From Candidatus Pullilachnospira intestinigallinarum (lineage in GTDB: Bacteria > Bacillota > Clostridia > Lachnospirales > Lachnospiraceae), in NCBI GenBank assembly GCA_018711275.1, contig DVIN01000036.1, forward strand, positions 1 through 43,750: DNA of 43,750 nucleotides, in the 5' to 3' direction. Positions 1 through 8,385 of the stretch are shown piece after piece; the first letter of the stretch is position 1, and the number at the start of each line of letters is the position of its first letter. The notes below the pieces were generated by a model, which did not search any database, was not told the DNA's origin, and saw only the letters and a list, made by a program, of their open reading frames with translations. Both the position numbers and the translations under genes were made by a program.

Positions 1-84
1 ATCTCTAAAGAAGTATTAGCGAAGGCAGGGCTTATAAGTTGTCTTGATTATTACAATGAGCGTCATGCTTTGAAGTTATGTTGA
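1..84 (+). CDS. ltrA: Group II intron reverse transcriptase/maturase, C-terminal fragment
   Basis: Only the last 27 codons are present, reading ISKEVLAKAGL then a segment ending LDYYNERHALKLC and a TGA. This resembles the extreme C-terminus of intron-encoded reverse transcriptase/maturases, which end just before domain V. The position immediately 5' of the domain V hairpin supports the call. The protein would bind and splice its intron RNA and prime retrohoming. The rest is outside the window, so intactness cannot be judged. Confidence 0.65.
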   Translation: MSKEVLAKAGLISCLDYYNERHALKLC

Positions 85-149
85 ACCGCCGTATGCCGAA
101 CGGCATGTACGGTGGTGTGAGAGGGGAGAGAAAATCTCCCCTACTCGAT
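1..149 (+). mobile_element. Group II intron, 3' end (domains V and VI)
   Basis: The window opens inside a group II intron. After the reverse transcriptase stop, 83-119 forms a domain V-like hairpin: ACCGCCGTATGCC pairs with GGCATGTACGGTGGT around a GAAC loop, with the usual small bulge. It is followed by a domain VI-like hairpin at 121-148, GGGGAGA against TCTCCCC, with an unpaired A in CTACTC as candidate branch point. The intron should end near 149 (CTACTCGAT). The 5' part lies outside the window, so intron class and insertion site cannot be fixed. It sits about 160 bp upstream of the cdaR-like gene. Confidence 0.8.
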
Positions 150-224
150 TATTATTGTTTGCTATTTCCTTCAAAATACGATATATTATTGAATAACAGA
201 AAAATTACCAACAGATTTATGGAG

Positions 225-277
225 GCTTCCGCAAAGCACGTTCCCGGGAACGGAGGGCACAGGCCCGCTGGGGAAGC
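225..277 (+). other. Candidate three-way-junction leader element upstream of cdaR-like gene
   Basis: A closing helix GCTTCC (225-230) with GGAAGC (272-277) encloses two hairpins: GTTC/GAAC (240-251, loop CCGG) and GGG/CCC (255-266). It ends about 15 nt before the ribosome site of the regulator gene. I do not recognise a riboswitch class in it and it may be a chance fold. The rest of 150-307 holds only an AT-rich stretch with a possible TATATT -10 near 181. Confidence 0.3.
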
Positions 278-307
278 ATTTTCCGATAACAGGAAGGAAG
301 TGAGAGC

Positions 308-1393
308 TTGGTTTCAAGCCAGGTATTACAGAAAACGATCGACGAGCTGCGGGCTATCACGAGAATTGATCTCAGTGTGCTGAGTGTGGAAGGGCAGATT
401 CTGGTGACCACCAGAGGAGAAGAAGATCTGAACGCGGATCATATCCGCGAATTTGTTCAGTCACCGGCAGACAGCCAGGTGATGCAGGGGTATCATTTTT
501 TTAAGGTATACGACGACCAGTCCGTGGAATATGTGCTGGTCGCCAGAGGAAACAGCGAAGACGCCTATATGATCGGCAAGATTGCCGTCTGCCAGATCCA
601 GAATCTGATTATTGCCTACAAGGAACGGCTGGATAAAAATAATTTTATTCAGAACCTGCTTCTGGACAATCTTCTGATGGTGGATGTTTATAACCGCGCA
701 AAAAAACTCAGAATTGAGACCGATGTGAAACGGGTAGTCTTTATGGTGGAGACCAAGTATGAGAAAGACAACAGCGCCATGGAGACGATTAAGAGCCTGT
801 ATGCGTCGAAACCGAAAGACTTCATCACAGCGGTGGACGAAAAGAACATCATCATTGTGAAGGAACTGAAGGATACAGACGGTTACGAGGAACTGAATCA
901 GATTGCCAGAACCCTGGTGGATATGCTGAATGTGGAAGCCATGTCTCAGGTGAGAGTATCCTATGGCAATATGATCCGGGAAATCAAAGATGTGTCCCGT
1001 TCCTATAAAGAAGCAAAAACTGCCCTGGAGGTGGGAAAGATCTTCTACGCAGACAAGGTGATTGTCCCCTACAACAATCTGGGCATCGGTCGTCTGATCT
1101 ATCAGCTTCCCATTCCCCTCTGCCAGATGTTTATGAGGGAAGTGTTCGGAAAACAGCTTCCGGATACCTTTGACGACGAGACGCTGACTACTATTAACAA
1201 GTTTTTTGAGAACAACCTGAATGTGTCAGAAACCTCCCGTCAGTTATACGTCCACAGAAATACGCTGGTGTACCGCCTGGAGAAGCTGCAGAAAAGCACC
1301 GGGCTGGATATCCGGGTGTTTGATGATGCGCTGACCTTTAAGATCGCCATGATGGTGGTAAGCTACATGAAATACATGGAGAACCAGGACTGA
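308..1393 (+). CDS. cdaR: CdaR/PucR-family transcriptional regulator
   Basis: A 361-residue cytoplasmic DNA-binding protein. The N-terminus resembles the sugar-diacid-sensing domain of CdaR-type regulators. The C-terminal ~60 residues form the PucR-type helix-turn-helix ([20 protein letters not shown], then [18 protein letters not shown]). The start is a TTG at 308, chosen because a strong GGAAGGAAG site ends 7 nt upstream and the family N-terminus ([17 protein letters not shown]) begins exactly there. The aconitase-like hydratase starts 46 bp downstream on the same strand, so it is the likely target or operon partner. The inducer is unknown: in E. coli CdaR it is a glucarate-type diacid, but nothing here shows the ligand. 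The family is clear; the symbol is by similarity only. Confidence 0.85.
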   Translation: MVSSQVLQKTIDELRAITRIDLSVLSVEGQILVTTRGEEDLNADHIREFVQSPADSQVMQGYHFFKVYDDQSVEYVLVARGNSEDAYMIGKIAVCQIQNLIIAYKERLDKNNFIQNLLLDNLLMVDVYNRAKKLRIETDVKRVVFMVETKYEKDNSAMETIKSLYASKPKDFITAVDEKNIIIVKELKDTDGYEELNQIARTLVDMLNVEAMSQVRVSYGNMIREIKDVSRSYKEAKTALEVGKIFYADKVIVPYNNLGIGRLIYQLPIPLCQMFMREVFGKQLPDTFDDETLTTINKFFENNLNVSETSRQLYVHRNTLVYRLEKLQKSTGLDIRVFDDALTFKIAMMVVSYMKYMENQD

Positions 1394-1439
1394 CAGGAAG
1401 ACTTTCTTTGAAAACTCAAGAATAATGGAGGATAGAAAA

Positions 1440-3704
1440 ATGATTCAGTTATATGAAGGCGGAGCTTATCTGGTAAAAGGAAAAGACATTGTGGAGCCGG
1501 AAAAGGCGGCGGCACAGGGATTTCCGACGCTGGAAGCAGCTGCCGAAAATACCATTGCCTATGGCATTTTAAAGGACCACAACACTTCTGAAAGCATGGA
1601 TCAGCTTCAGATCAAGTTCGACAAGCTGACTTCCCATGACATTACCTTTGTGGGCATCATTCAGACGGCAAGAGCGTCAGGCCTGGAAAAGTTCCCGGTA
1701 CCTTATGTGCTTACCAACTGTCACAATTCTCTGTGCGCGGTGGGAGGAACCATCAACGAAGATGACCATATGTTCGGACTTACCTGCGCCAAAAAGTACG
1801 GCGGCGTCTATGTACCCCCTCATCAGGCGGTAATCCATCAGTTTGCCCGTGAGATGCTGGCCGGCGGAGGCAAGATGATTCTCGGTTCTGACAGCCATAC
1901 CAGATACGGCGCCCTGGGAACCATGGCAGTGGGCGAAGGCGGACCGGAACTGGTGAAGCAGCTGCTGGGAAAAACTTATGATATCAGCATGCCCGGGGTG
2001 GTGGGCGTATACCTGAAGGGCAGCCCCATTCCCGGCGTCGGCCCCCAGGATGTGGCCCTGGCCATCATCGGAGCCGTATTCAAGAATGGCTATGTGAAGA
2101 ATAAAGTAATGGAATTTGTAGGACCGGGCGTGGAAAATCTCAGCGCGGATTTCCGTATCGGCATTGATGTGATGACCACGGAAACCACCTGCCTTTCCTC
2201 CATCTGGAAAACGGATGAGAAGATCCGTGAATTCTATGAGATTCACGGACGCCAGGAGGAGTACAAAGAACTGAATCCCGGAGAAATCGCCTACTATGAC
2301 GGTATGATCGTGGTGGATCTGGATGAAATCCGTCCCATGATCGCCATGCCTTTCCATCCCAGCAATACCTATACCATTGACGAACTGAACGCAAATCTGA
2401 TGGATATTCTGGATGATGTGGAAAAGAAAGCTCAGGTAAGCCTGGACGGCAAGGTGCCCTTTACCCTGAAGAACAAGGTGAGGGACGGAAAATTTTATGT
2501 GGATCAGGGAATTATCGCAGGATGTGCCGGAGGCGGCTTTGAAAATATCTGCGCGGCGGCAGATATCCTGAAGGGCGCCAGCATTGGATCCGATGCCTTT
2601 ACCCTCAGTGTTTATCCGGCAAGTATGCCGATTTATATGGAATTGATGAAAAATGGTTCCCTGGTTTCTCTTCTGGATGCGGGCGCTGTGGTTAAGACGG
2701 CATTCTGCGGTCCCTGCTTCGGAGCGGGCGATACGCCGGCAAATAATGCCTTCAGTATCCGTCATTCCACCAGAAACTTCCCCAACCGGGAGGGTTCCAA
2801 GATTCAGAACGGACAGATTTCCTCTGTTGCCCTGATGGATGCCAGATCCATTGCCGCCACTGCGGCCAACAAAGGACGCCTGACCCCGGCCACCGAGTTT
2901 GACGGAACCTACAGTAATCCCAGATATTTCTTTGATAAAACCATTTACGAGAACCGGGTGTTTGACAGCAAGGGGGTTGCGGATCCCTCCGTGGAGATTC
3001 AGTTTGGACCCAATATCAAAGACTGGCCGGAGATGCCGGCGCTGGCGGAGAATCTGATTCTGAAGGTGGTTTCCGAGATTCACGATCCGGTAACCACCAC
3101 GGACGAACTGATTCCTTCCGGGGAGACTTCTTCCTACCGTTCCAATCCTCTGGGACTGGCGGAATTTGCTCTGTCCAGAAAGGATCCGGCCTATGTGGGA
3201 AGAGCAAAAGAGGTGCAGAAGGCACAGAAAGCCATTGAGCAGGGGCAGTGTCCTGCGGAGGCTCTGCCGGAGCTGAAACCGGTGCTTCAGACCATCGCGG
3301 CCGTATATCCCGATGTGGACAAGGATCATCTGGGAGTGGGATCCACCATTTTTGCGGTGAAGCCGGGAGACGGATCTGCCCGTGAGCAGGCGGCTTCCTG
3401 CCAGAAGGTTCTGGGCGGCTGGGCTAACATTGCCAATGAATATGCTACCAAGAGATACCGCTCCAACCTGATCAACTGGGGTATGCTGCCTTTCCTGATT
3501 CCGGAAGGGGATCTGCCTTTTGTCAATGGAGACTATCTGTTTATTCCCGATATTCGGAAGGCCATTGAGGAAAAAGCGGATACGATTACCGCTTATGTGG
3601 TGAAGGATCATCTGGTACCCTTCGAGATGAAGCTGGGCGACCTGACAGACGATGAGAGAACCATTATCCTGAAGGGATGTCTGATTAATTATTATCGTGG
3701 ATAA
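1440..3704 (+). CDS. Aconitase-superfamily hydratase (YbhJ-like)
   Basis: A 754-residue 4Fe-4S hydro-lyase of the aconitase superfamily. Three cluster cysteines are visible: Cys362 in the AGCAGGG segment and Cys423/Cys426 in CGPCFGAGD, spaced like the three ligands of aconitase. The [10 protein letters not shown] substrate-loop motif is also present. The ATG at 1440 is preferred over the in-frame ATG at 1425, because the GGAG ribosome site (1427-1431) lies inside the longer version. Length and sequence fit the uncharacterised YbhJ-type hydratases better than citrate aconitase or the leuCD isomerases, so the substrate is unknown. It follows a CdaR-type regulator and ends in a terminator, suggesting a small two-gene catabolic unit for a hydroxy acid or diacid. 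Confidence 0.85.
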   Translation: MIQLYEGGAYLVKGKDIVEPEKAAAQGFPTLEAAAENTIAYGILKDHNTSESMDQLQIKFDKLTSHDITFVGIIQTARASGLEKFPVPYVLTNCHNSLCAVGGTINEDDHMFGLTCAKKYGGVYVPPHQAVIHQFAREMLAGGGKMILGSDSHTRYGALGTMAVGEGGPELVKQLLGKTYDISMPGVVGVYLKGSPIPGVGPQDVALAIIGAVFKNGYVKNKVMEFVGPGVENLSADFRIGIDVMTTETTCLSSIWKTDEKIREFYEIHGRQEEYKELNPGEIAYYDGMIVVDLDEIRPMIAMPFHPSNTYTIDELNANLMDILDDVEKKAQVSLDGKVPFTLKNKVRDGKFYVDQGIIAGCAGGGFENICAAADILKGASIGSDAFTLSVYPASMPIYMELMKNGSLVSLLDAGAVVKTAFCGPCFGAGDTPANNAFSIRHSTRNFPNREGSKIQNGQISSVALMDARSIAATAANKGRLTPATEFDGTYSNPRYFFDKTIYENRVFDSKGVADPSVEIQFGPNIKDWPEMPALAENLILKVVSEIHDPVTTTDELIPSGETSSYRSNPLGLAEFALSRKDPAYVGRAKEVQKAQKAIEQGQCPAEALPELKPVLQTIAAVYPDVDKDHLGVGSTIFAVKPGDGSAREQAASCQKVLGGWANIANEYATKRYRSNLINWGMLPFLIPEGDLPFVNGDYLFIPDIRKAIEEKADTITAYVVKDHLVPFEMKLGDLTDDERTIILKGCLINYYRG

Positions 3705-3718
3705 AGAATATGATTTTG

Positions 3719-3758
3719 GAAAGCCGGCTGCGCCTTCAGGTGTCAGCCGGCTTTCTTC
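3719..3758 (+). terminator. Intrinsic terminator of the hydratase gene
   Basis: AAAGCCGGCTG (3720-3730) pairs perfectly with CAGCCGGCTTT (3744-3754) around a 13-nt loop, followed by a short pyrimidine-rich tail, 15 bp after the hydratase stop codon. Confidence 0.85.
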
Positions 3759-3884
3759 TGTCATTTCCCGCAAAAACAGTTCAGAAGGAATTCTGCAATA
3801 TTTTTCGGAAATGAATATGCCTGCGAAATAATCTGAAAAGTATCGCACAATCAACACAATTAGCAGTATAAAAAAGAAGAATAA

Positions 3885-3956
3885 ATATATTAAAAAATAA
3901 TTTTTAAAAAAGTGAAAAAATGTGTTGACAAAATAGGGACCCTCTGCTATTATAAT
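3885..3956 (+). promoter_or_regulatory. Strong sigma-A promoter of the candidate large RNA
   Basis: TTGACA (3925-3930) is a perfect -35. After a 17-bp spacer comes TATTAT (3948-3953), preceded by TG at 3945-3946, which gives an extended -10. An A/T tract at about 3885-3924 resembles an UP element. Start of transcription is expected near 3960. No ribosome site or gene follows for over a kilobase, so this promoter serves an RNA. Confidence 0.8.
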
Positions 3957-3959
3957 ATC

Positions 3960-4955
3960 AACAACAAACAAAACACTTACTTCAAAACATCAACACCCCA
4001 TTTTCAATGAAGGAGACGAGAAATCCTCATTTGAAGAATGGAAGAAGGAACATCAGAAGAACATGAATTTCACAATAAAAAGATGAGAGTGGTTCATCAG
4101 ATGAATCGGATTTCCGGAAAGTTTGGGCGGTAAGATCAGAGAGTTCTTATTCAAACGTGATAAAGAAATCAAAAACATGAGATGACAGCTGCATCGAAGA
4201 TCAGAAGATCAAGGAAATCGTTATTCGGATGATGGATGGAAGTAAGAATCGGATTCGTGAAAAAAGAAAGGGTGAGTCCAGTGGGAAAGGAAGCATCTCA
4301 AAGCCAGTGTAAGGGTGGTACGACATAACGTTCCCCGCGAGAAAGACCTTTCATGAAGGATGAAAAACGAAAGATGAATCGTCACAGGACGGTGCTTAGA
4401 TGGATGAAAGGTAAAAAAAGTTAGTGCTTACACTGAGTACAGTACCACACCAATAATAAAAAGATTTCAGATTATATGTAAAGAAATATAATTTGAAAAG
4501 ATCAGATTTTCTATTGAATGTAACTATATAATATAGGAGAATCCATAAAATATGGAGAGTTATCGAAAGTAAAACAAATTGGCTGTTGTGATAACAGCGG
4601 GTGTGTTTGAAAAGAGAATACCACATATTTTAAGTCTATGATTCAGAAACGATTATATAGGAAATGAAAGTAGAAAAAAACAGATCTGGAAGATTTACAG
4701 GCGGAAGTGTAAACCGGAAACTTTTTATTATCCATCATATAACATTTCTAAGTAAGTGAGAACTTACGAGCAGGGAAGAAAAAATTTATATAGATAATTG
4801 AATAGGGAACTTGTAAAGAGATATTTCCAATTAGATAATTATCTAAAAAGTAAGTAAGAAAGAACAGTAAGAGGTAAAAAATTGAATAAAGAAAATCATT
4901 AGAACAACCGTTATATCGATTTAGATGAGATATAGCGGTTGTTCATTTTTGGCGG
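3960..4955 (+). ncRNA. Candidate large structured noncoding RNA (~990 nt)
   Basis: No convincing gene exists between 3705 and 5074, yet the stretch has a near-consensus promoter at its left end and an intrinsic terminator at its right end. Composition differs sharply from the neighbours: A-rich and purine-biased on the + strand, C-poor. Perfect or near-perfect helices include 3998-4014 with 4024-4041; 4305-4313 with 4427-4435 (9 bp); 4315-4321 with 4442-4448 (7 bp, crossing the former, hence a pseudoknot); 4346-4354 with 4404-4412 (9 bp); 4380-4383 with 4388-4391; 4465-4477 with 4486-4498 (13 bp, one G-U); 4543-4547 with 4551-4555; 4582-4587 with 4593-4598; 4694-4699 with 4708-4713; 4752-4757 with 4762-4767 (GAGA tetraloop); and 4792-4799 with 4837-4844. 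Size and style recall the large ornate bacterial RNAs (ROOL, GOLLD, OLE); I cannot assign it to one, and it may be a new class. Function unknown. Confidence 0.75.
4902..4951 (+). terminator. Intrinsic terminator of the candidate large RNA
   Basis: AACAACCGTTATATC pairs with GATATAGCGGTTGTT through about 14 bp, with one slip, around a short AT-rich loop, and is followed by CATTTTT. The U-rich side lies on the + strand, matching the direction of the upstream promoter. Confidence 0.85.
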
Positions 4956-5019
4956 CAGTTCACCGTTTGGGTGTTACTGTTGCCTTTTTTTATGGAAAAA
5001 CCGTCTGCCTGGTGGTGTT

Positions 5020-5046
5020 TTGACAGATTTTAGGATACAATAGAAT
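5020..5046 (+). promoter_or_regulatory. Possible promoter of the pseudouridine synthase gene
   Basis: A perfect TTGACA (5020-5025) stands 15 bp from TAGAAT (5041-5046). The spacer is shorter than ideal, so the exact -10 is uncertain. The gene begins 29 bp further on. Confidence 0.45.
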
Positions 5047-5074
5047 AAATACCGACAGATAGGGGAAATTAGAA

Positions 5075-5797
5075 ATGCAGTGGAGTAAAGAGGACATTTT
5101 GTATGAGGATAAAGAAATTTTAGTTTGCAGGAAGCATGCGGGGATGGCGGTGCAGAGTGCCAGAGTAGGCCAGATGGATCTGGAGAGCGCGCTGAAGATT
5201 TATTTAAGGGGCGGTTATGTGGGGATTGTGCAGCGGTTGGACCAGCCGGTGGAAGGAGTGATGGTTTTTGCGAAAACACCGAAGGCGGCTGCCAAATTGA
5301 ACAGACAGCAGCAGGAGGGGATTATGAAAAAGTGGTATCTGGCGGTTTTTTGTGGAAAACCGGAGGCGTCCAATGGAACGCTGGTGGATTATCTGCTGAA
5401 GGATGGACGGAAGAATCGGTCTTCGGTGGTGCCAGAGGGCACGGCGGGCGGGAAAAAAGCGATTCTCAAATATCAGGTGCTTCAGTGGAAAGATTCGATA
5501 GGAATGGCACAGATTCGGCTTCTGACGGGACGGCATCACCAGATTCGCGTACAGATGGCCAGTCACGGGATGCCTCTGGCCGGGGATGGAAAATATGGTC
5601 CGCAGTCTGCGGATCCTGATGGAATTTCCGCAAAACGTGAAAGGGGATCTGCTTTGGGATTATGTGCCTGCCGGCTGGAGTTTCGCCATCCGAAAACAGG
5701 ACAGAGCATGTGTTTTCAGGTGAAGCCGGAGGGGAAATGTTTTCTTGATTTTGAAGAAACTGTCAGCATAGACAAACGCACAGAATGGATACTATGA
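5075..5797 (+). CDS. RluA-family RNA pseudouridine synthase
   Basis: A 240-residue enzyme that isomerises uridine to pseudouridine in structured RNA. The family motif RLDQPVEGVMVFAKT is intact, with Asp56 as the predicted catalytic aspartate, and the later GRHHQIRVQMASHG segment matches the RluA core. There is no N-terminal S4 domain, so it belongs to the short RluA group; the rRNA or tRNA target cannot be read from sequence. The ATG at 5075 follows an AGGGGAAA site. The next gene starts 46 bp downstream on the same strand. Confidence 0.85.
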   Translation: MQWSKEDILYEDKEILVCRKHAGMAVQSARVGQMDLESALKIYLRGGYVGIVQRLDQPVEGVMVFAKTPKAAAKLNRQQQEGIMKKWYLAVFCGKPEASNGTLVDYLLKDGRKNRSSVVPEGTAGGKKAILKYQVLQWKDSIGMAQIRLLTGRHHQIRVQMASHGMPLAGDGKYGPQSADPDGISAKRERGSALGLCACRLEFRHPKTGQSMCFQVKPEGKCFLDFEETVSIDKRTEWIL

Positions 5798-5843
5798 AAG
5801 AACGGATTCCTGATGCCGGGATGAAGGAATTTTATGGGAAAGT

Positions 5844-6905
5844 GTGGTGTCGGCGGTGGAGCGGAAAAAAATCTTGTATGGTATCGGAATCGGACTGGGA
5901 GTGTACGCGGGAATGCGTTATCTGCTCCCGGCAGCGGTTCCTTTTTTATTGGGCTGGATGCTGGCCTCCATGGTACTGCCTGCGGCCAGATGGATGGAGC
6001 ATAAGTGGAAGATACGAAGAAGTGTTGGCGGCGGGCTGCTGATTCTGCTCATTACAGTGGCAGCGGCGCTGGTTCTGTGGAAGTCAGGAGAACTGCTGGT
6101 AGTGCAGCTGCAGCGTCTGCTGGCCGGAATTCCGGACTGGGGAAAACAGGCGGGAAGCTTTCTGGATTCCTGCTGCGCCGCGCTGGAGGATATGACGGGA
6201 ATTGCGGCAGAAAAAAGCAGGAACTTTCTGATTTACCAGGCGGGTCTTCTGGCGGAACAGCTGCAGAATCGTCTGGGACCCGCCTGCCTGGGATATCTAC
6301 TGACGATTGTGAAGGGAATCGTGGCGCTTGTGGGAGGCGTGCTGGTGGTGATCCTTTTCGGAACGCTGATTATCCGGGATATGGAACAGTTTCGAAAGTG
6401 GATCCGAAAGAGTGAGATGGGAAGAAAAATTGTCCGGGTAACGCAGGGAATCTGTCGGGCAGGCGGACGATACCTGAAAGCTCAGCTGGTGATTATGTTC
6501 CTGGTGGCGGCTGTGTGCGCCACAGGATTCTGGATTCTTGGAAATCCTTATTTTTTAGTGGCGGGGGTTGTGGTGGGAGTATTGGATGCGCTGCCGCTTA
6601 TTGGAACGGGAACGATTTTGATTCCCTGGGCGCTGTTGTGGTGTCTGCAGGGAGAATATATGATGGGGCTGGGGTATTTTCTGCTGTATCTGGCTGCGGA
6701 TTTGCTGCGGCAGTTTTTGGAACCCAGACTGATCGGGCAGCAGATCGGCCTGCATCCGGCATTGATGCTGATTTCCGTTTATGGAGGTTTTTTCCTCTAT
6801 GGACTGCCGGGATTTTTTCTGGGCCCTTTCAGCGTGCTGATATTTCAGAATATTATGAAAGAGCTGGGGATGGGAAGACAGAAGGAGCAACCTGTAAAAG
6901 AATGA
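5844..6905 (+). CDS. ytvI: AI-2E/YtvI-family integral membrane protein
   Basis: A 353-residue polytopic membrane protein with about eight hydrophobic segments, of the AI-2E transporter (PerM) family. Length and sequence style match the sporulation-associated YtvI branch. The C-terminal region contains the typical GVLDALPLIGTGTILIPWAL and GLHPALMLISVYGG segments of the family. The start is a GTG at 5844, with GTG 5847 possible; an ATG start would truncate the first helix. In Bacillus the homologue is expressed in sporulation but its transported substrate is unknown. The symbol is tentative. Confidence 0.75.
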   Translation: MVSAVERKKILYGIGIGLGVYAGMRYLLPAAVPFLLGWMLASMVLPAARWMEHKWKIRRSVGGGLLILLITVAAALVLWKSGELLVVQLQRLLAGIPDWGKQAGSFLDSCCAALEDMTGIAAEKSRNFLIYQAGLLAEQLQNRLGPACLGYLLTIVKGIVALVGGVLVVILFGTLIIRDMEQFRKWIRKSEMGRKIVRVTQGICRAGGRYLKAQLVIMFLVAAVCATGFWILGNPYFLVAGVVVGVLDALPLIGTGTILIPWALLWCLQGEYMMGLGYFLLYLAADLLRQFLEPRLIGQQIGLHPALMLISVYGGFFLYGLPGFFLGPFSVLIFQNIMKELGMGRQKEQPVKE

Positions 6906-6969
6906 CGGAAATGTTACAATTATAATAAAAAATACACAAAAAAATCACAGAAATCTTAAGAATCTCCTA

Positions 6970-6997
6970 TAGACTATTTTTGCAGGATATGTATAAT
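6970..6997 (+). promoter_or_regulatory. Possible promoter of the lipoprotein gene
   Basis: A consensus TATAAT (6992-6997) lies 16 bp from a weak -35, TAGACT (6970-6975), about 60 bp before the lipoprotein start codon. Confidence 0.5.
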
Positions 6998-7057
6998 TAA
7001 GGAGTATCCATATATTAAAAATGATCGTGAAAATGATGGTTTTAAAGGGGATTCAAG

Positions 7058-8251
7058 ATGAGAAAACGGAAGAAGATGCTGGCGGTGCTGCTGGCGGCAG
7101 GGGTTCTGCTGGCAGGTTGCGGCGGTAAGAAGGAGCAGAAAGAACAGGACGGTTCTTTGGAGGAGCAGAAGACAGAGGAGGCGGTCGATTCTCAGGAGGA
7201 GCAGGAGGAAGAGGAGCCGGCCCAGGTTACGGAAGAACCCGGGGAACAGGACGAAGAGAAGGAGATTACGATCCCGGAGCAGGAAGGCCTGGTGGCGGAT
7301 TACACATCGGTGGAAGGGCTGAATCTGGAGCCGGGTACACAGTTCGCCGTGGTGGTGACCAATAAGGACTCCGGCTACTGGGAGGCCGTGAAGGAAGGAA
7401 TTTCTCAGGCAGTGGATGATCTGAATGAGATGCTGGATTATCGGGGAAGCGACAAGATCCAGTTTCTTTATGATGCTCCCAAAGATGAGGTGGGTGTCAA
7501 TGAGCAGGTGGATATTCTGGATTCCGTACTGACGGAAGCGGCTCTTGCCGGCAAGCCGTATGTGCTTTGTCTGGCGGCAGTGGATATGAGTTCCTGCGAG
7601 GCCCAGCTGGAGACTGCTTCCATGAACCAGATTCCGGTGATTATCCTGGATTCAGGAGTGGAGAGCGAGCTTGTCAATGCTTCCTGTGTCACGAATAATT
7701 ACGGCGCGGGTCAGGAAGCCGCCAGAAGGCTCTGTGAACGGATCGGGGATAGCGGCGTGATCGCAGTGGCGGCGCACACCAGCCTGTCAGAGACCAGCAA
7801 GGACCGGGTACAGGGGTTTACCGATGAGATTACGGCCAATCATCCCGATGTGTCTCTGGCGCAGGTTTCCTATGAGCCGGCCGCCGAGGAGGAGGAGACT
7901 CTGGAAGATCAGATTCGGCAGGTGCTGGATACTTACCCGGATCTGAAAGGCTATTTTGCCACCAACGAAGAGGTCAGCGAACAGCTGCTGTCCATTTTGG
8001 ATGATTATCAGGACCGGCAGATTCAGATGGTGGGATTTGATGTGGGAAAAGACCAGATTGATGCGATTCACGATGGCCGGGAGGCCGGTGTGGTCTGCCA
8101 GAATCCTTACGGAATGGGTTATGCTACAGTGGTGGCGGGAGCCAGGGCGCTGATGGGTCTGGATAACAGTGCGGTGATTAATACCGGCTATCAGTGGCTG
8201 GATCAGAGCACCATTGATCTGGAGGAAAACCAGAAATATATTTATGAGTGA
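7058..8251 (+). CDS. Substrate-binding lipoprotein (RbsB/LacI-type periplasmic fold)
   Basis: A 397-residue exported lipoprotein. A basic start (MRKRKK) and hydrophobic core lead to a lipobox LLAGC, so the mature protein would be anchored to the outer face of the membrane. Residues ~25-85 form an extremely Glu/Gln-rich tether. The rest is a two-lobed sugar-binding fold of the RbsB/TMCP type, with AVVVTNKDSGYWEAVKEGIS near its start and VGFDVGKDQIDAI near the second lobe. No permease or ATPase gene is adjacent; the gene has its own promoter and terminator and so is an orphan receptor. The ligand cannot be predicted. It could feed a distant importer or a sensor kinase. Confidence 0.8.
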   Translation: MRKRKKMLAVLLAAGVLLAGCGGKKEQKEQDGSLEEQKTEEAVDSQEEQEEEEPAQVTEEPGEQDEEKEITIPEQEGLVADYTSVEGLNLEPGTQFAVVVTNKDSGYWEAVKEGISQAVDDLNEMLDYRGSDKIQFLYDAPKDEVGVNEQVDILDSVLTEAALAGKPYVLCLAAVDMSSCEAQLETASMNQIPVIILDSGVESELVNASCVTNNYGAGQEAARRLCERIGDSGVIAVAAHTSLSETSKDRVQGFTDEITANHPDVSLAQVSYEPAAEEEETLEDQIRQVLDTYPDLKGYFATNEEVSEQLLSILDDYQDRQIQMVGFDVGKDQIDAIHDGREAGVVCQNPYGMGYATVVAGARALMGLDNSAVINTGYQWLDQSTIDLEENQKYIYE

Positions 8252-8385
8252 ACCGTCAACGGAACATGGCGGGAAACCGTGCGGAAGATGCCGCTTATGC
8301 GATGCGCTGCGGGCGGACAAGCTGGTTCAGCAGCAGCGCAGAAGCCTCTTTCGGTAGAATGCAATCAACGATATCTTTTATACTT

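Noticed and set aside
1677-3971. A 764-codon open frame on the minus strand opposite the hydratase
   Set aside because: It is an antisense shadow of a conserved, well-motified gene; the reading has no family features and runs through the promoter-free strand.
4039-4131. A 30-codon frame (MEEGTSEEHEF...) near the 5' end of the candidate large RNA
   Set aside because: No ribosome site at a usable distance and its start lies in a long hairpin; most likely chance, though a tiny peptide cannot be excluded.
4311-4352. GGGTGGTAC in the candidate RNA resembles the T-box core GGGTGGTACCGCG
   Set aside because: No specifier stem, S-turn or terminator switch follows, and no amino-acid gene is downstream. 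The bases are better used in an exact helix with 4442-4448.
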